A stretch of 64,000 nucleotides of DNA from a virus. Numbering within the stretch: the first letter of the stretch is position 1; every line of letters begins with the position of its first letter. The DNA lies in the IMG/VR virus record IMGVR_UViG_3300046010_008569, positions 1-64,000 of that record; one strand, written 5' to 3'. Under the pieces are notes generated by a model, which was not told the DNA's origin, ran no database searches, and saw only the letters and a program-made list of their open reading frames with translations. Below, in pieces: positions 40,464 through 47,138 of the stretch. Position numbers and translations under genes: made by a program.

Positions 40464-40814
40464 GTGAATACAGAACTTGCAAAACAAGCGCTCATTCAAC
40501 TCTTACTGACTTATGCCAAGGCAGAAGAGACGCGAGACGTTGAATGGTCTGACGTGGACTTGGCGGTCGAATACGCCAAGGAAGCGTTGCCGGGTGAATA
40601 CGAGCGCATCCTGGATGAACTCCAGTTTGACGACACTCAGGAACGTATCCGCGCGCAATTCAAGACAGATATCGAGCCGCTGGTTATTGAGCAGTACGGG
40701 GCTGACGACGAAGTCGCCCTGAACGAAGAGTTCAACAACTGGACAGACTCGCTCTGCAAAGACGGCATAATCTCCGATTATGTCTACAACAACATCACTC
40801 GAACTGACGACTGA
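40464..40814 (+). CDS. Acidic early protein, 116 aa, GTG start
   Basis: The GTG at 40464 stands exactly where the other elements place ATG, so it is taken as start rather than an in-frame ATG at 40413. Residues 1-55 are paralogous to the product of 39724. The C-terminal extension (VIEQYGADDEVALNEEFNNW) is strongly acidic, which gives a DNA-mimic-like charge. Function unknown. Confidence 0.75.
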   Translation: MNTELAKQALIQLLLTYAKAEETRDVEWSDVDLAVEYAKEALPGEYERILDELQFDDTQERIRAQFKTDIEPLVIEQYGADDEVALNEEFNNWTDSLCKDGIISDYVYNNITRTDD

Positions 40815-40816
40815 GA

Positions 40817-40890
40817 ACTGCCATGAGAGCCCAGGCGCAAGCTTGGGCTCGATTGCCAGTGCTTAGCGCTGGAATACGAAAGGGTCTACT
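40817..40890 (+). promoter_or_regulatory. Early leader element copy 11
   Basis: Hairpin A GAGCCCAGGC-GCAA-GCTTGGGCTC (40827-40850), hairpin B CCAGTGC-TTA-GCGCTGG (40856-40872), GAAAGGGTCTACT, ATG. Confidence 0.85.
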
Positions 40891-41502
40891 ATGCATGAAG
40901 TTTACAAAGTCGAGTACCGCGGATGCGTGATCAAAGCTTACTATGATCAAGACGCATCACACACTAACCCAATCGATAAGATGAAGTACGACGACACCTT
41001 CATCTGGGCCGTGTGGGAACGTAACTCGATCTTCAGCGACCGGGATTATCGACCGGTTGATGATCCGTCAGAGATGCCGGACTGGGCAGAAGAGAACGGG
41101 TACGAGTTATTCCCGCTCTTCAAGTACGAGCACAGTGGCGTTGCTTACAGCATCGCCCCTTTCTCGTGCCGATGGGACTCAGGTCAAGTCGGTTATCTGG
41201 CCATCAAAAAATCGGCATTCACTTCACCAGAGGCGAAGCCATTGCAAGAATATGCCGAACAGTTCGTTAAGACTGCCGGTGCTTGGTGTAATGGTGAAGT
41301 CTACGGATACACTGCATACACCGAAGACGGAGAAGATATCGACTCTTGCTGGGGCTTCATCGGAGACGATGGCTACTCATGGCGCAATGAAGACTGCTAC
41401 ATGATCCAGCAAGCCAAGGAGAATATCGACTACTACCTGAAAGAACAGGCAGAGATTCCGTACAAGTACCAAGAAGACGCTGACGCGGCCATGAACGGCT
41501 AG
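40891..41502 (+). CDS. Conserved-type early phage protein, 203 aa
   Basis: A 203-residue acidic protein. The start (MHEVYKVEYRGCVIKAYYDQ), the middle (CRWDSGQVGYLAIKK) and CNGEVYGYTAYTEDGEDIDS-CWGF are patterns I recall from uncharacterised proteins of many phages and plasmids ('D.g.vGyi', 'nGevyGy.....dgeeidScwGf'). No enzymatic motif is clear. It is the largest product of the early operon. Confidence 0.8.
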   Translation: MHEVYKVEYRGCVIKAYYDQDASHTNPIDKMKYDDTFIWAVWERNSIFSDRDYRPVDDPSEMPDWAEENGYELFPLFKYEHSGVAYSIAPFSCRWDSGQVGYLAIKKSAFTSPEAKPLQEYAEQFVKTAGAWCNGEVYGYTAYTEDGEDIDSCWGFIGDDGYSWRNEDCYMIQQAKENIDYYLKEQAEIPYKYQEDADAAMNG

Positions 41503-41511
41503 AATGCAACT

Positions 41512-41579
41512 AGAGCCCATCGGCACAAGCCGGTGGGCTTCATGATGCAGTCAAAGCATCACACTGAAAGGGTCTAACT
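41512..41579 (+). promoter_or_regulatory. Early leader element copy 12
   Basis: Hairpin A AGCCCATCGGC-ACAA-GCCGGTGGGCT (41514-41539), hairpin B TGATGC-AGTCAAA-GCATCA (41543-41561), GAAAGGGTCTAACT, ATG. Confidence 0.85.
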
Positions 41580-41741
41580 ATGAAAGCCTTCAAAACAAAA
41601 CACTTCGCTGCTTCATGGCAGCGCGGTGTTCTTTTGTTTGCGCTTGGCCAGCTGTCTCCGGATGATCTACCCGCTGAAAAGCGGGAGCTTATCCGAGGAA
41701 TAGCTAACTGGGCGTTAAGTCATGGAAGGAATATCAAATGA
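41580..41741 (+). CDS. Small early protein, 53 aa
   Basis: A 53-codon frame directly after a leader element: MKAFKTKHFAASWQRGVLLF followed by a polar helix (DDLPAEKRELIRGIANWALS). One amphipathic or hydrophobic stretch near residue 15-25. Its stop overlaps the next ATG. Confidence 0.65.
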   Translation: MKAFKTKHFAASWQRGVLLFALGQLSPDDLPAEKRELIRGIANWALSHGRNIK

Positions 41742-41899
41742 AAGAATACGTCATCACGCTTCGGCGTGACCGGGGCGGTAAGATCAGCGTCCTGACAACA
41801 GCATCTTCTTTGGCGCAAGCCATTAAGCAGGTGTGCGATTTCGAGTTTGCACCTGAGAGTGCAGTTATTGAAACCAAGTTGATCAGGGAGCTTTTCTAA
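41738..41899 (+). CDS. Small early protein, 53 aa
   Basis: A 53-codon frame with ATGA overlap to its upstream gene and TAATG to the next. Pattern strand-strand-helix-strand (MKEYVITLRRDRGGKISVLT; SLAQAIKQVCDFE), typical of small beta-alpha proteins. Unknown function. Confidence 0.65.
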   Translation: MKEYVITLRRDRGGKISVLTTASSLAQAIKQVCDFEFAPESAVIETKLIRELF

Positions 41900-42459
41900 T
41901 GGCTAAGCTAAACATTTGGGAAACGCCAGATTCTTACGCTGGCTTCAACCCTGTCGGACACATCCTAGTTGCGGCTAAACACCGTGACTCGGATTGTTTG
42001 ACACGCTCCAACTGGATCATTTCCTGCCAGCGAATCGCTAAAGTTGCTGGCGTCGAGGCGCTTCCAGACCTGGCCGACCTCTATGAAGGCGGCTGGCCAT
42101 CAGGGAGGCGTCTTAATCCGGAGGAAATGCCGGCCGCATACACGTTCTCAGCATCACACTGCTTAGTGGGCTGGGTAGAATACATGCTTGTTCGCAATGA
42201 CGCTCCAGAGGTTGTTATCGCTGAAGCGCAAGCTATTGCGGATGAAATTAGCAACTACCCGGCCCTCAACGAGGACCACTGGAGCGAAATGGAGTGGGAA
42301 GAGGCCCAAGAATACTGGGCCGGAATGTCTCTCCGAGATAGACTCGATATCATTACTGATAGTCGTGGTGAGCGCGCTTGCTCAATCTTCGCTATCAGGC
42401 GGGATTACATTCCGCAAGATGATAACGGCTTCATCTTTGAAAGACTGACACGACCATAA
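41899..42459 (+). CDS. Conserved-type acidic early protein, 186 aa
   Basis: The protein starts MAKLNIWETPDSYAGFNPVG and has a segment ISNYPALNEDHWSEMEWEEA-QEYW followed by MSLRDRLDII. The pattern 'dYPvLdEedyse.E.E...ywa..sl..R' is widespread in uncharacterised phage proteins. Strongly acidic with many Trp. It is third in a coupled trio behind element 12. Confidence 0.8.
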   Translation: MAKLNIWETPDSYAGFNPVGHILVAAKHRDSDCLTRSNWIISCQRIAKVAGVEALPDLADLYEGGWPSGRRLNPEEMPAAYTFSASHCLVGWVEYMLVRNDAPEVVIAEAQAIADEISNYPALNEDHWSEMEWEEAQEYWAGMSLRDRLDIITDSRGERACSIFAIRRDYIPQDDNGFIFERLTRP

Positions 42460-42465
42460 TGAGTG

Positions 42466-42537
42466 TTGCCTTGATAGGGCGGGAGAAATCCCGCCCTTGA
42501 TAGCCAGCAATCAAGCTGGATCACTAGGGTCTAAACT
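42466..42537 (+). promoter_or_regulatory. Early leader element copy 13
   Basis: Hairpin A GGGCGGGA-GAAA-TCCCGCCC (42477-42496), hairpin B CCAGC-AATCAA-GCTGG (42504-42519), CTAGGGTCTAAACT, ATG. Here GCAA at loop B can pair with TTGC after the upstream stop. Confidence 0.85.
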
Positions 42538-42948
42538 ATGAAATACATTGCAATCTATCTGGACTGCTGCTTGTCCAGCTATTTCCAAGGTTTTAATGGG
42601 CCGGTACTTAATGTGCCGGTTGATAGTGAAACCACCTACGGCGAGCTTTGCGGCGCGCTGACGGCGGAATTGCAAGTCTACGACAGCACTTACTACGAAG
42701 CGACGCTGAACATCGACACGTTCGACTGGGAGGAGGCTGAGAAGGCTATCATCCAGTTGTTCTCCGGCGTTGGTGTTGACGAGAAGGTTGCTGAAGCTCG
42801 CTACGCAGAACGGTATCGGCCGGTTGAGGACTGGATTCAGGCTGTTGCCTCCAGAATGACAACCATGAGCTACGACGATTGGAAGGAAGCCTGCGCGGAA
42901 GATGCAGAGTCCTGCTACTTCTACATCGGCTTCCGTAAAGCTGAGTGA
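42538..42948 (+). CDS. Acidic early protein, 136 aa
   Basis: A 136-residue acidic protein, strand-rich at the start (MKYIAIYLDCCLSSYFQGFN) and helical later (DWEEAEKAIIQLFSGVGVDE; DDWKEACAEDAESCYFYIGF). No recognised family. Preceded by a full leader element and followed by the most complex one. Confidence 0.75.
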   Translation: MKYIAIYLDCCLSSYFQGFNGPVLNVPVDSETTYGELCGALTAELQVYDSTYYEATLNIDTFDWEEAEKAIIQLFSGVGVDEKVAEARYAERYRPVEDWIQAVASRMTTMSYDDWKEACAEDAESCYFYIGFRKAE

Positions 42949-42950
42949 CA

Positions 42951-43063
42951 ATTGCGGTGAGAGCTAGGGCTTCGGCCCTAGCTTGATCCCCAGCGGTCAC
43001 GCTGGAATAGAAGCCGCGAGAGCGGCGTATGTGAGCCGAAAGGCGAGCATGAAAGGGTCTACT
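42951..43063 (+). promoter_or_regulatory. Early leader element copy 14 (with two extra hairpins)
   Basis: Hairpin A AGCTAGGGC-TTCG-GCCCTAGCT (42962-42983), hairpin B CCAGC-GGTCAC-GCTGG (42990-43005), then GCCGC-GAGA-GCGGC (43013-43026) and GCC-GAAA-GGC (43035-43044) before GAAAGGGTCTACT. Loop GTCAC is complementary to GTGAC at the upstream stop. The insert includes CGTATGTGAGC, also found before 34582 and 50848. Confidence 0.8.
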
Positions 43064-43411
43064 ATGCACGAGAGTTTAGAAGAGGCGTCTAAAGCTGCCG
43101 CTGTATGTGAGGATATAGATGACGCCCTGCGCATCATCTATGATTACACAGGCATCGATGATGGCGCCTTTGGCTATGACTTTGTTGAGGGTCTTCGCGT
43201 TAGCGGTGATACGACATGGTCCGAGCTATCGCAAACAGAGCGCGATTTTGAAATCAACCATGCTGCTGCAATCGAAGTGGAAGCTATGGTAGCGTACAAG
43301 TTTCCTGTTATCGGTGACTTGAATGCTATTCGCATAGCTGCTCGCTCCGGCTACCAAGTTCCTGTTGCGTACCGATTAGCGACAGAGATGCAGCAAAGAA
43401 TGGGAAAATGA
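43064..43411 (+). CDS. Small early protein, 115 aa
   Basis: The ATG at 43064 follows the AAAGGGTCT box, and is preferred to an in-frame ATG at 42983. The 115-residue product is acidic and helical (SKAAAVCEDIDDALRIIYDY; IEVEAMVAYKFPVIGDLNAI). No family recognised. Confidence 0.7.
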   Translation: MHESLEEASKAAAVCEDIDDALRIIYDYTGIDDGAFGYDFVEGLRVSGDTTWSELSQTERDFEINHAAAIEVEAMVAYKFPVIGDLNAIRIAARSGYQVPVAYRLATEMQQRMGK

Positions 43412-43414
43412 GTG

Positions 43415-43488
43415 TTGCCCTGAGAGCCCGGTGAAAGCCGGGCTTGATGGCCAGCAATCAAACGCTGGAAATAGAGAAAGGGTCTATT
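43415..43488 (+). promoter_or_regulatory. Early leader element copy 15
   Basis: Hairpin A GCCCGGT-GAAA-GCCGGGC (43426-43443), hairpin B CCAGC-AATCAAAC-GCTGG (43451-43468), GAAAGGGTCTATT, ATG. Upstream GTGTTGCC is shared with copy 13. Confidence 0.85.
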
Positions 43489-43713
43489 ATGGACAATCAC
43501 ACAATTATTGGTGAGCAGACCGACATTCAAGAAGCGGTCGATCTCATCGCCGCACTGCACAAGCTTGTCGAGGTTGCAAAAGAGGCTACAGGTGAGGACT
43601 TTCCGGTACTCTACGTCGAAACGGAAGAAGGCATCGTCACGGGTGCGAAGCTTATCAAAAAAGAGCTTAGCGACGGCTCGTTCAGCTACGATATCGAACT
43701 CACCTACGACTAG
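43489..43713 (+). CDS. Small early protein, paralogue of 44500 product, 74 aa
   Basis: ATG 43489 follows the leader box. The segment HKLVEVAKEATGEDFPVLYV ... KLIKKELSDGSFSYDIEL aligns with LKLIETAKAASEDDPFPVIY ... KLVKRELSDGSHVFDIIL in the protein at 44500, so they are paralogues about half identical. Strand-helix architecture, acidic. Function unknown. Confidence 0.75.
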   Translation: MDNHTIIGEQTDIQEAVDLIAALHKLVEVAKEATGEDFPVLYVETEEGIVTGAKLIKKELSDGSFSYDIELTYD

Positions 43714-43825
43714 TAGTCATCCGCTTTGCCGTATATGCGGCTTTGCAAAAGGCGGCATCGGTTCGTGGAATGGGCAGCAATGCAAGTGCGGCCACTATGA
43801 GCCGCCAATCCAAATGATTGACTGA
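43712..43825 (+). other. Zinc-ribbon-like reading frame without own start
   Basis: Just past the stop of the 74-aa gene, the +1-shifted frame encodes LCRICGFAKGGIGSWNGQQC-KCGHYEPP and a stop at 43825. Cys spacing fits a zinc ribbon, yet no ATG/GTG/TTG starts this frame nearby. It may be reached by frameshift, be a decayed gene, or be chance. Confidence 0.25.
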
Positions 43826-43843
43826 ATTTCCACTGCCTTTGAG

Positions 43844-43916
43844 CGTTGCGGTGAGAGCTAGGCTTCGGCCTAGCTCAATCCCCAGCGGTCACGCTGGGCT
43901 ATGAAAGGGTCTCTAA
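43844..43916 (+). promoter_or_regulatory. Early leader element copy 16
   Basis: Hairpin A GAGCTAGGC-TTCG-GCCTAGCTC (43855-43876), hairpin B CCCAGC-GGTCAC-GCTGGG (43881-43898), GAAAGGGTCTCTAA, ATG. Near twin of copy 14 without its insert. Confidence 0.85.
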
Positions 43917-44171
43917 ATGATTAAACGACCAAGAATGTATGAGGGTTTGCCTATCGACGCGAGAGCGTCGATTGACGCGGCCTTTGAAGACCTTACCAAA
44001 GGTTTGCGAGGAATGAATTACGGCACAGACAACTGCGACCACGCTGAACACCTGATCGACGCTATGACGGAGTATTTCCTGTATTCCAACCCGGCGTTTC
44101 GATCTGTAGTCTACGCAGCCGCTTGCCACTACGAGGCAACCGGCGAATACGCGGAGGGCTGCGGAGGATGA
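43917..44171 (+). CDS. Small early protein, 84 aa
   Basis: An 84-residue helical protein (DARASIDAAFEDLTKGLRGM; HAEHLIDAMTEYFLYSNPAF) with a Cys at NCDHAE and CHYEA and a GCGG tail. No recognised family. First of a coupled trio; ATGA overlap with the next gene. Confidence 0.7.
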   Translation: MIKRPRMYEGLPIDARASIDAAFEDLTKGLRGMNYGTDNCDHAEHLIDAMTEYFLYSNPAFRSVVYAAACHYEATGEYAEGCGG

Positions 44172-44503
44172 GGATCGGCGTTGACACTGTACGCATCAAA
44201 GCGGTGCTGGCTCCGGAGGGGCCAGCGTCGCTATCCATAGGCCGCGGTCGCGTGGCAGAGCGAGGCCCTCAAGGCCTCACCCTCAAGCTGCATGACAAGC
44301 CGATCTTCAGGTACGATGGTAAAAGCATCGTGCTCGATCTGTGCGGCATGTGGACCCCCTCGACCACCAAAGCTATGCGCGAGTATGGTGATGCTGTCGG
44401 GGTGGCGATCAAACCATCGCTGGCCAAGGGGCGGTTTACCGCAAGCTACCGCGGCACTGTCCACGAGGCTAACTTCAACAACACAATAAGGATTGAAATA
44501 TGA
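44168..44503 (+). CDS. Basic early protein, 111 aa
   Basis: The start at 44168 overlaps the upstream stop and has GGAGG immediately before; an in-frame ATG at 44123 is inside the previous gene. The 111-residue product is basic and beta-rich (MRIGVDTVRIKAVLAPEGPA; FRYDGKSIVLDLCGMWTPST). Pattern suggests a small barrel. Unknown. Confidence 0.7.
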   Translation: MRIGVDTVRIKAVLAPEGPASLSIGRGRVAERGPQGLTLKLHDKPIFRYDGKSIVLDLCGMWTPSTTKAMREYGDAVGVAIKPSLAKGRFTASYRGTVHEANFNNTIRIEI

Positions 44504-44724
44504 CTCAAGTCATAGAAGAAATCGGAGACAATCACGAAGCCACTGACCTCTCCGCCACGCTGCTTAAGTTGATTGAAACAGCGAAGGCGGCGAGCGAGGA
44601 CGATCCATTCCCGGTCATTTACGTCGAGGATAGAGATGGAACGCGCTTCACAACGGCTAAACTCGTGAAGCGAGAACTTTCAGACGGCTCTCACGTATTC
44701 GATATCATACTGAGCGACGAATAG
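44500..44724 (+). CDS. Small early protein, paralogue of 43489 product, 74 aa
   Basis: Last gene of the early operon. Paralogue of the product at 43489 (see there): both have FPV(I/L)YVE and KRELSDGS or KKELSDGS. It lacks a leader element of its own and is coupled to its upstream gene by ATGA. Followed after 22 nt by the operon terminator. Confidence 0.75.
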   Translation: MTQVIEEIGDNHEATDLSATLLKLIETAKAASEDDPFPVIYVEDRDGTRFTTAKLVKRELSDGSHVFDIILSDE

Positions 44725-44746
44725 GGGATCACGCCACGCTAAGATT

Positions 44747-44784
44747 AAGGGCGGTCAGGAGAAATCCTGCCGCCCTTTTTCTTT
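44747..44784 (+). terminator. Rho-independent terminator of the early operon
   Basis: AAGGGCGGTCAGGA-GAAA-TCCTGCCGCCCTT: 14-bp stem with one mismatch and a GNRA loop, then TTTCTTT. It ends the plus-strand early operon; the minus-strand genes end just beyond it, at 44787, so it may also slow leftward transcripts. Confidence 0.9.
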
Positions 44785-44786
44785 GC

Positions 44787-44984
44787 CTATTCTTTTTGTT
44801 GCCTGTTGTCGAAATAACCGAAACCCCAGGGTGGAAGAGGTTCTTCCTTCAGGAACTCTTCTTCATAGACCTCGATGGGGATCAATTCAAACTCAGGGGG
44901 ATCGCCACGAAGCCTTGCGGCTTTCTCTTCCTCCAGGCGCTTAAGGCCGGCGTTGATGGCTTCTGCGTCGTCTGCTAGTTTCAT
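44787..44984 (-). CDS. Small acidic protein, 65 aa
   Basis: Last gene of the leftward middle unit. Acidic and helical (ADDAEAINAGLKRLEEEKAA; ELIPIEVYEEEFLKEEPLPP). Its start shares a base with the upstream stop. Unknown function. Confidence 0.6.
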   Translation of the reverse strand: MKLADDAEAINAGLKRLEEEKAARLRGDPPEFELIPIEVYEEEFLKEEPLPPWGFGYFDNRQQKE

Positions 44985-45226
44985 TAGATTAACTCTCGTT
45001 TTGGCGCCGGCAGGGCTAGCCTTGCGGCTGCCGCTGGCGGCTGGGGGTCGGGCTCTTTCTGGACAACTCCGAACTTCAAAAGCCTCAGTTCTGTGAAAGC
45101 TGTCAACAGGGTGTTGATCTGCTCATTCGGCTCCTGGCCTTTGTACCAGGTGTAGCCGCATTCCTTAGCGATCCGCTCAATCGAATCCACTATTTCGCGC
45201 TGGCTTGTGCTGTCGATCTTCTTCAC
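44984..45226 (-). CDS. Small unknown protein, 80 aa
   Basis: An 80-residue product with a helical N-terminal half (TSQREIVDSIERIAKECGYT-WYKG) and a Pro/Ala-rich end. The 'ECGYTWY' piece could be a surface loop. 4-nt overlap with the preceding gene. Confidence 0.6.
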   Translation of the reverse strand: MKKIDSTSQREIVDSIERIAKECGYTWYKGQEPNEQINTLLTAFTELRLLKFGVVQKEPDPQPPAAAARLALPAPKRELI

Positions 45227-45408
45227 TTAGTCACCCCGATCTTGTCTGGGATATCAGCTGGCGCCCTCGCCTCGATATCCCTTGCCCAGCCTCTAAGCCA
45301 TTCCACTAGCTCATGCCTGTTGGCCTCTTTGAGGCCAGTGACATTGAACTTAATCCGAAGGCCAGAGTCCGGAGGCTCTGGATGGAACATCTGATAACCA
45401 TAGGGCAT
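45223..45408 (-). CDS. Small unknown protein, 61 aa
   Basis: The ATG at 45408 overlaps the stop of the HNH gene (TGATG), so it is preferred to the in-frame ATG at 45498 that lies 90 nt inside that gene. The product (MPYGYQMFHPEPPDSGLRIK) has a strand then a helix (RHELVEWLRGWARDIEA). Unknown. Confidence 0.6.
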   Translation of the reverse strand: MPYGYQMFHPEPPDSGLRIKFNVTGLKEANRHELVEWLRGWARDIEARAPADIPDKIGVTK

Positions 45409-46172
45409 CAGAGAAACCTCTGGATGGCTGTGATGAAAGCGCCGCGTAATCGCGCTAGGGCGCGCGTAGAAGAAGCCTTTGGCTTCGTATAGAGCCAAGC
45501 GCGCAAACGGACCAGTGTGGCTCCCCAGGCGTACTTGATGTCCTGGGCTATTGACGTGTCCAATTTCGATGGCTGCACCAGCGGCGCAACCACGTCACCC
45601 TGAGGGGTTGGATATGTGATTGTCCAGACTCCGTATGGGTCTGAGCCTCGTGGCTCGACCTCAATGGGATACAACACCTCAGGAAACTCGATGTCTCCGT
45701 GGTTGTAGTCCAGCTGAGGTGTGCATGGCTGCTCCTCTAGCCTATACCCTGTTGTGGTGAAAGGAAACTCACCCTCTCCCGTCTCACTAAACGGAACGAA
45801 ACGCTTCACTCGACCGCGGGCAAGTTCTTTGACGCGGTTGCCTTCAGCATCCATCAGAACGAGATTACTCGGCCTATCATTCAAGGAGTCATCATCCTCA
45901 TGATCAATCTGGTAGCCATCGGGGATGGCTTTCTGGTTGTGCAGGACCCAAGCCGCTCGATTTGCATATACACGCCGGCCCTTAACCCAGAGGCGCTTCC
46001 TGGTGGAGGACTTCTTGCTGGGTGAAAGGAACGTGGCTGAGCGCCAGACAGGAGGCTCTGTCGGGCGACCTCGACGGTCTCGGCTGGTCTCTATGTCTCC
46101 AGTATCGTAGTTGATCCGGAATAGACCGGACTCAAGAACGAACTGGAGAGCCTCACTGTCTCGTGTTTTCAT
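45408..46172 (-). CDS. HNH endonuclease with C-terminal extension, 254 aa
   Basis: Residues 60-115 form an HNH domain: VYANRAAWVLHNQKAIPDGY then QIDHEDDDSLNDRPSNL(V), where DH and N are catalytic/metal residues (second His as in HNH_3 types). A basic N-terminal part may bind DNA. The C-terminal 130 residues, with YPIEVEPRGSDPYGVWTITY, are not part of the usual domain. Free-standing homing nucleases of this type are common in phages. It overlaps the methyltransferase gene by 20 nt. Confidence 0.8.
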   Translation of the reverse strand: MKTRDSEALQFVLESGLFRINYDTGDIETSRDRRGRPTEPPVWRSATFLSPSKKSSTRKRLWVKGRRVYANRAAWVLHNQKAIPDGYQIDHEDDDSLNDRPSNLVLMDAEGNRVKELARGRVKRFVPFSETGEGEFPFTTTGYRLEEQPCTPQLDYNHGDIEFPEVLYPIEVEPRGSDPYGVWTITYPTPQGDVVAPLVQPSKLDTSIAQDIKYAWGATLVRLRAWLYTKPKASSTRALARLRGAFITAIQRFL

Positions 46173-46866
46173 AAAAGTCCCTCAAAATGTACTCAGAATA
46201 AGCTGGAGGTATGCCTTGCGACATCTCGGCTAGAGAGAGGCCTTCCCCATAGACGCCCATTGCCAAGGCTGCGGCATAGGACTGCGTCTCTACACAGGGC
46301 CATTTAGTACCACGGCCACCTACAGATGCCGACCTAATCCTGGCATGTGAGCCGTAAACTCCAATCACTGGATGATTCAAGTTGCCGGACTCTGGCTGTT
46401 TCATCTCCCAGGAGGTCTCAAAAAAGCGACGACGCTCAAGTCTAAACCACTGACTCGATCCGCCTATCGTGAGACTGACACCAAGGTCGAACATTGAGCC
46501 GTCGAGAGCGATGGGATTTATCAAATGCTCACTGGCGCCTTCGACATTTTCAATCGTGTACGGTAGCCCAATTAGTTGCAGTAATTCCCTGGTTTGTGGG
46601 ATGAGGTTCTCGTGCTGTTTTGCATTCGGGGCGTGCTTCAACTCAGTGCCGAATTGGCATGGAGGCGAAGCCCAAACGAAGTTGAAAGAACTGCGAGCCC
46701 AAGCGATGAACTTACTATCGTCTCGCAGCGCTGGAACGTCCGCATTCAAGCAGATGCCCGGGAATCTTTTCTGCGGCCGGTTGTCAACGCCAATGATCTT
46801 AGCTCCAGCGCGGATCATTCCGCGCGTGGCCAAGCCGGCTCCGCAGTAAAACTCCAGGACGTTCAT
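46153..46866 (-). CDS. DNA (cytosine-5) methyltransferase, 237 aa
   Basis: A compact C5 methyltransferase: AdoMet motif MNVLEFYCGAGLATRGMIRA, motif IV WASPPCQFG with catalytic Cys70, motif VI IENVEGA (106-110), and later RRRFFETSWEM. Size is below that of bacterial Dcm enzymes, as in many phages. It probably protects phage DNA from host restriction or silences host enzymes. Downstream gene overlaps by 20 nt; upstream start shares one base. Confidence 0.85.
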   Translation of the reverse strand: MNVLEFYCGAGLATRGMIRAGAKIIGVDNRPQKRFPGICLNADVPALRDDSKFIAWARSSFNFVWASPPCQFGTELKHAPNAKQHENLIPQTRELLQLIGLPYTIENVEGASEHLINPIALDGSMFDLGVSLTIGGSSQWFRLERRRFFETSWEMKQPESGNLNHPVIGVYGSHARIRSASVGGRGTKWPCVETQSYAAALAMGVYGEGLSLAEMSQGIPPAYSEYILRDFYENTRQ

Positions 46867-47138
46867 TACTCGCCATCGACCTCTTCGCCGGTTTCTTCCT
46901 TAATGCTGGCGTAACCAATCACGTCGCAAATCTGCTCGATGAAGTCATAGGCGTTGCCGATGACATGATCCATCTGGTAGATCGTTTCTGGGCTCGAGAT
47001 TTGATTATCCAAGATGAACTGCTCACACACTGCGAATAGTTGCTTTCTGGTTTGAGCATTGCTCATGTCAGTTGCTCGCGCTAATACTCCGCGCCGCGAA
47101 TAGAGTTCGCGGAAGAGGTCTTCATTGGTCTTTTGCAT
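46866..47138 (-). CDS. Small helical protein, 90 aa
   Basis: ATG 47138 is favoured over a TTG at 47153. Helical acidic product (TNEDLFRELYSRRGVLARAT; YDFIEQICDVIGYASIKEET). It overlaps the end of the SLOG-like gene by 58 nt. No family recognised. Confidence 0.6.
   Translation of the reverse strand: MQKTNEDLFRELYSRRGVLARATDMSNAQTRKQLFAVCEQFILDNQISSPETIYQMDHVIGNAYDFIEQICDVIGYASIKEETGEEVDGE

Noticed and set aside
36614-43916. The repeated elements as a CRISPR array
   Set aside because: Spacing is irregular (gene-sized), stems differ between copies, and each copy precedes a gene; no cas genes or short unique spacers.
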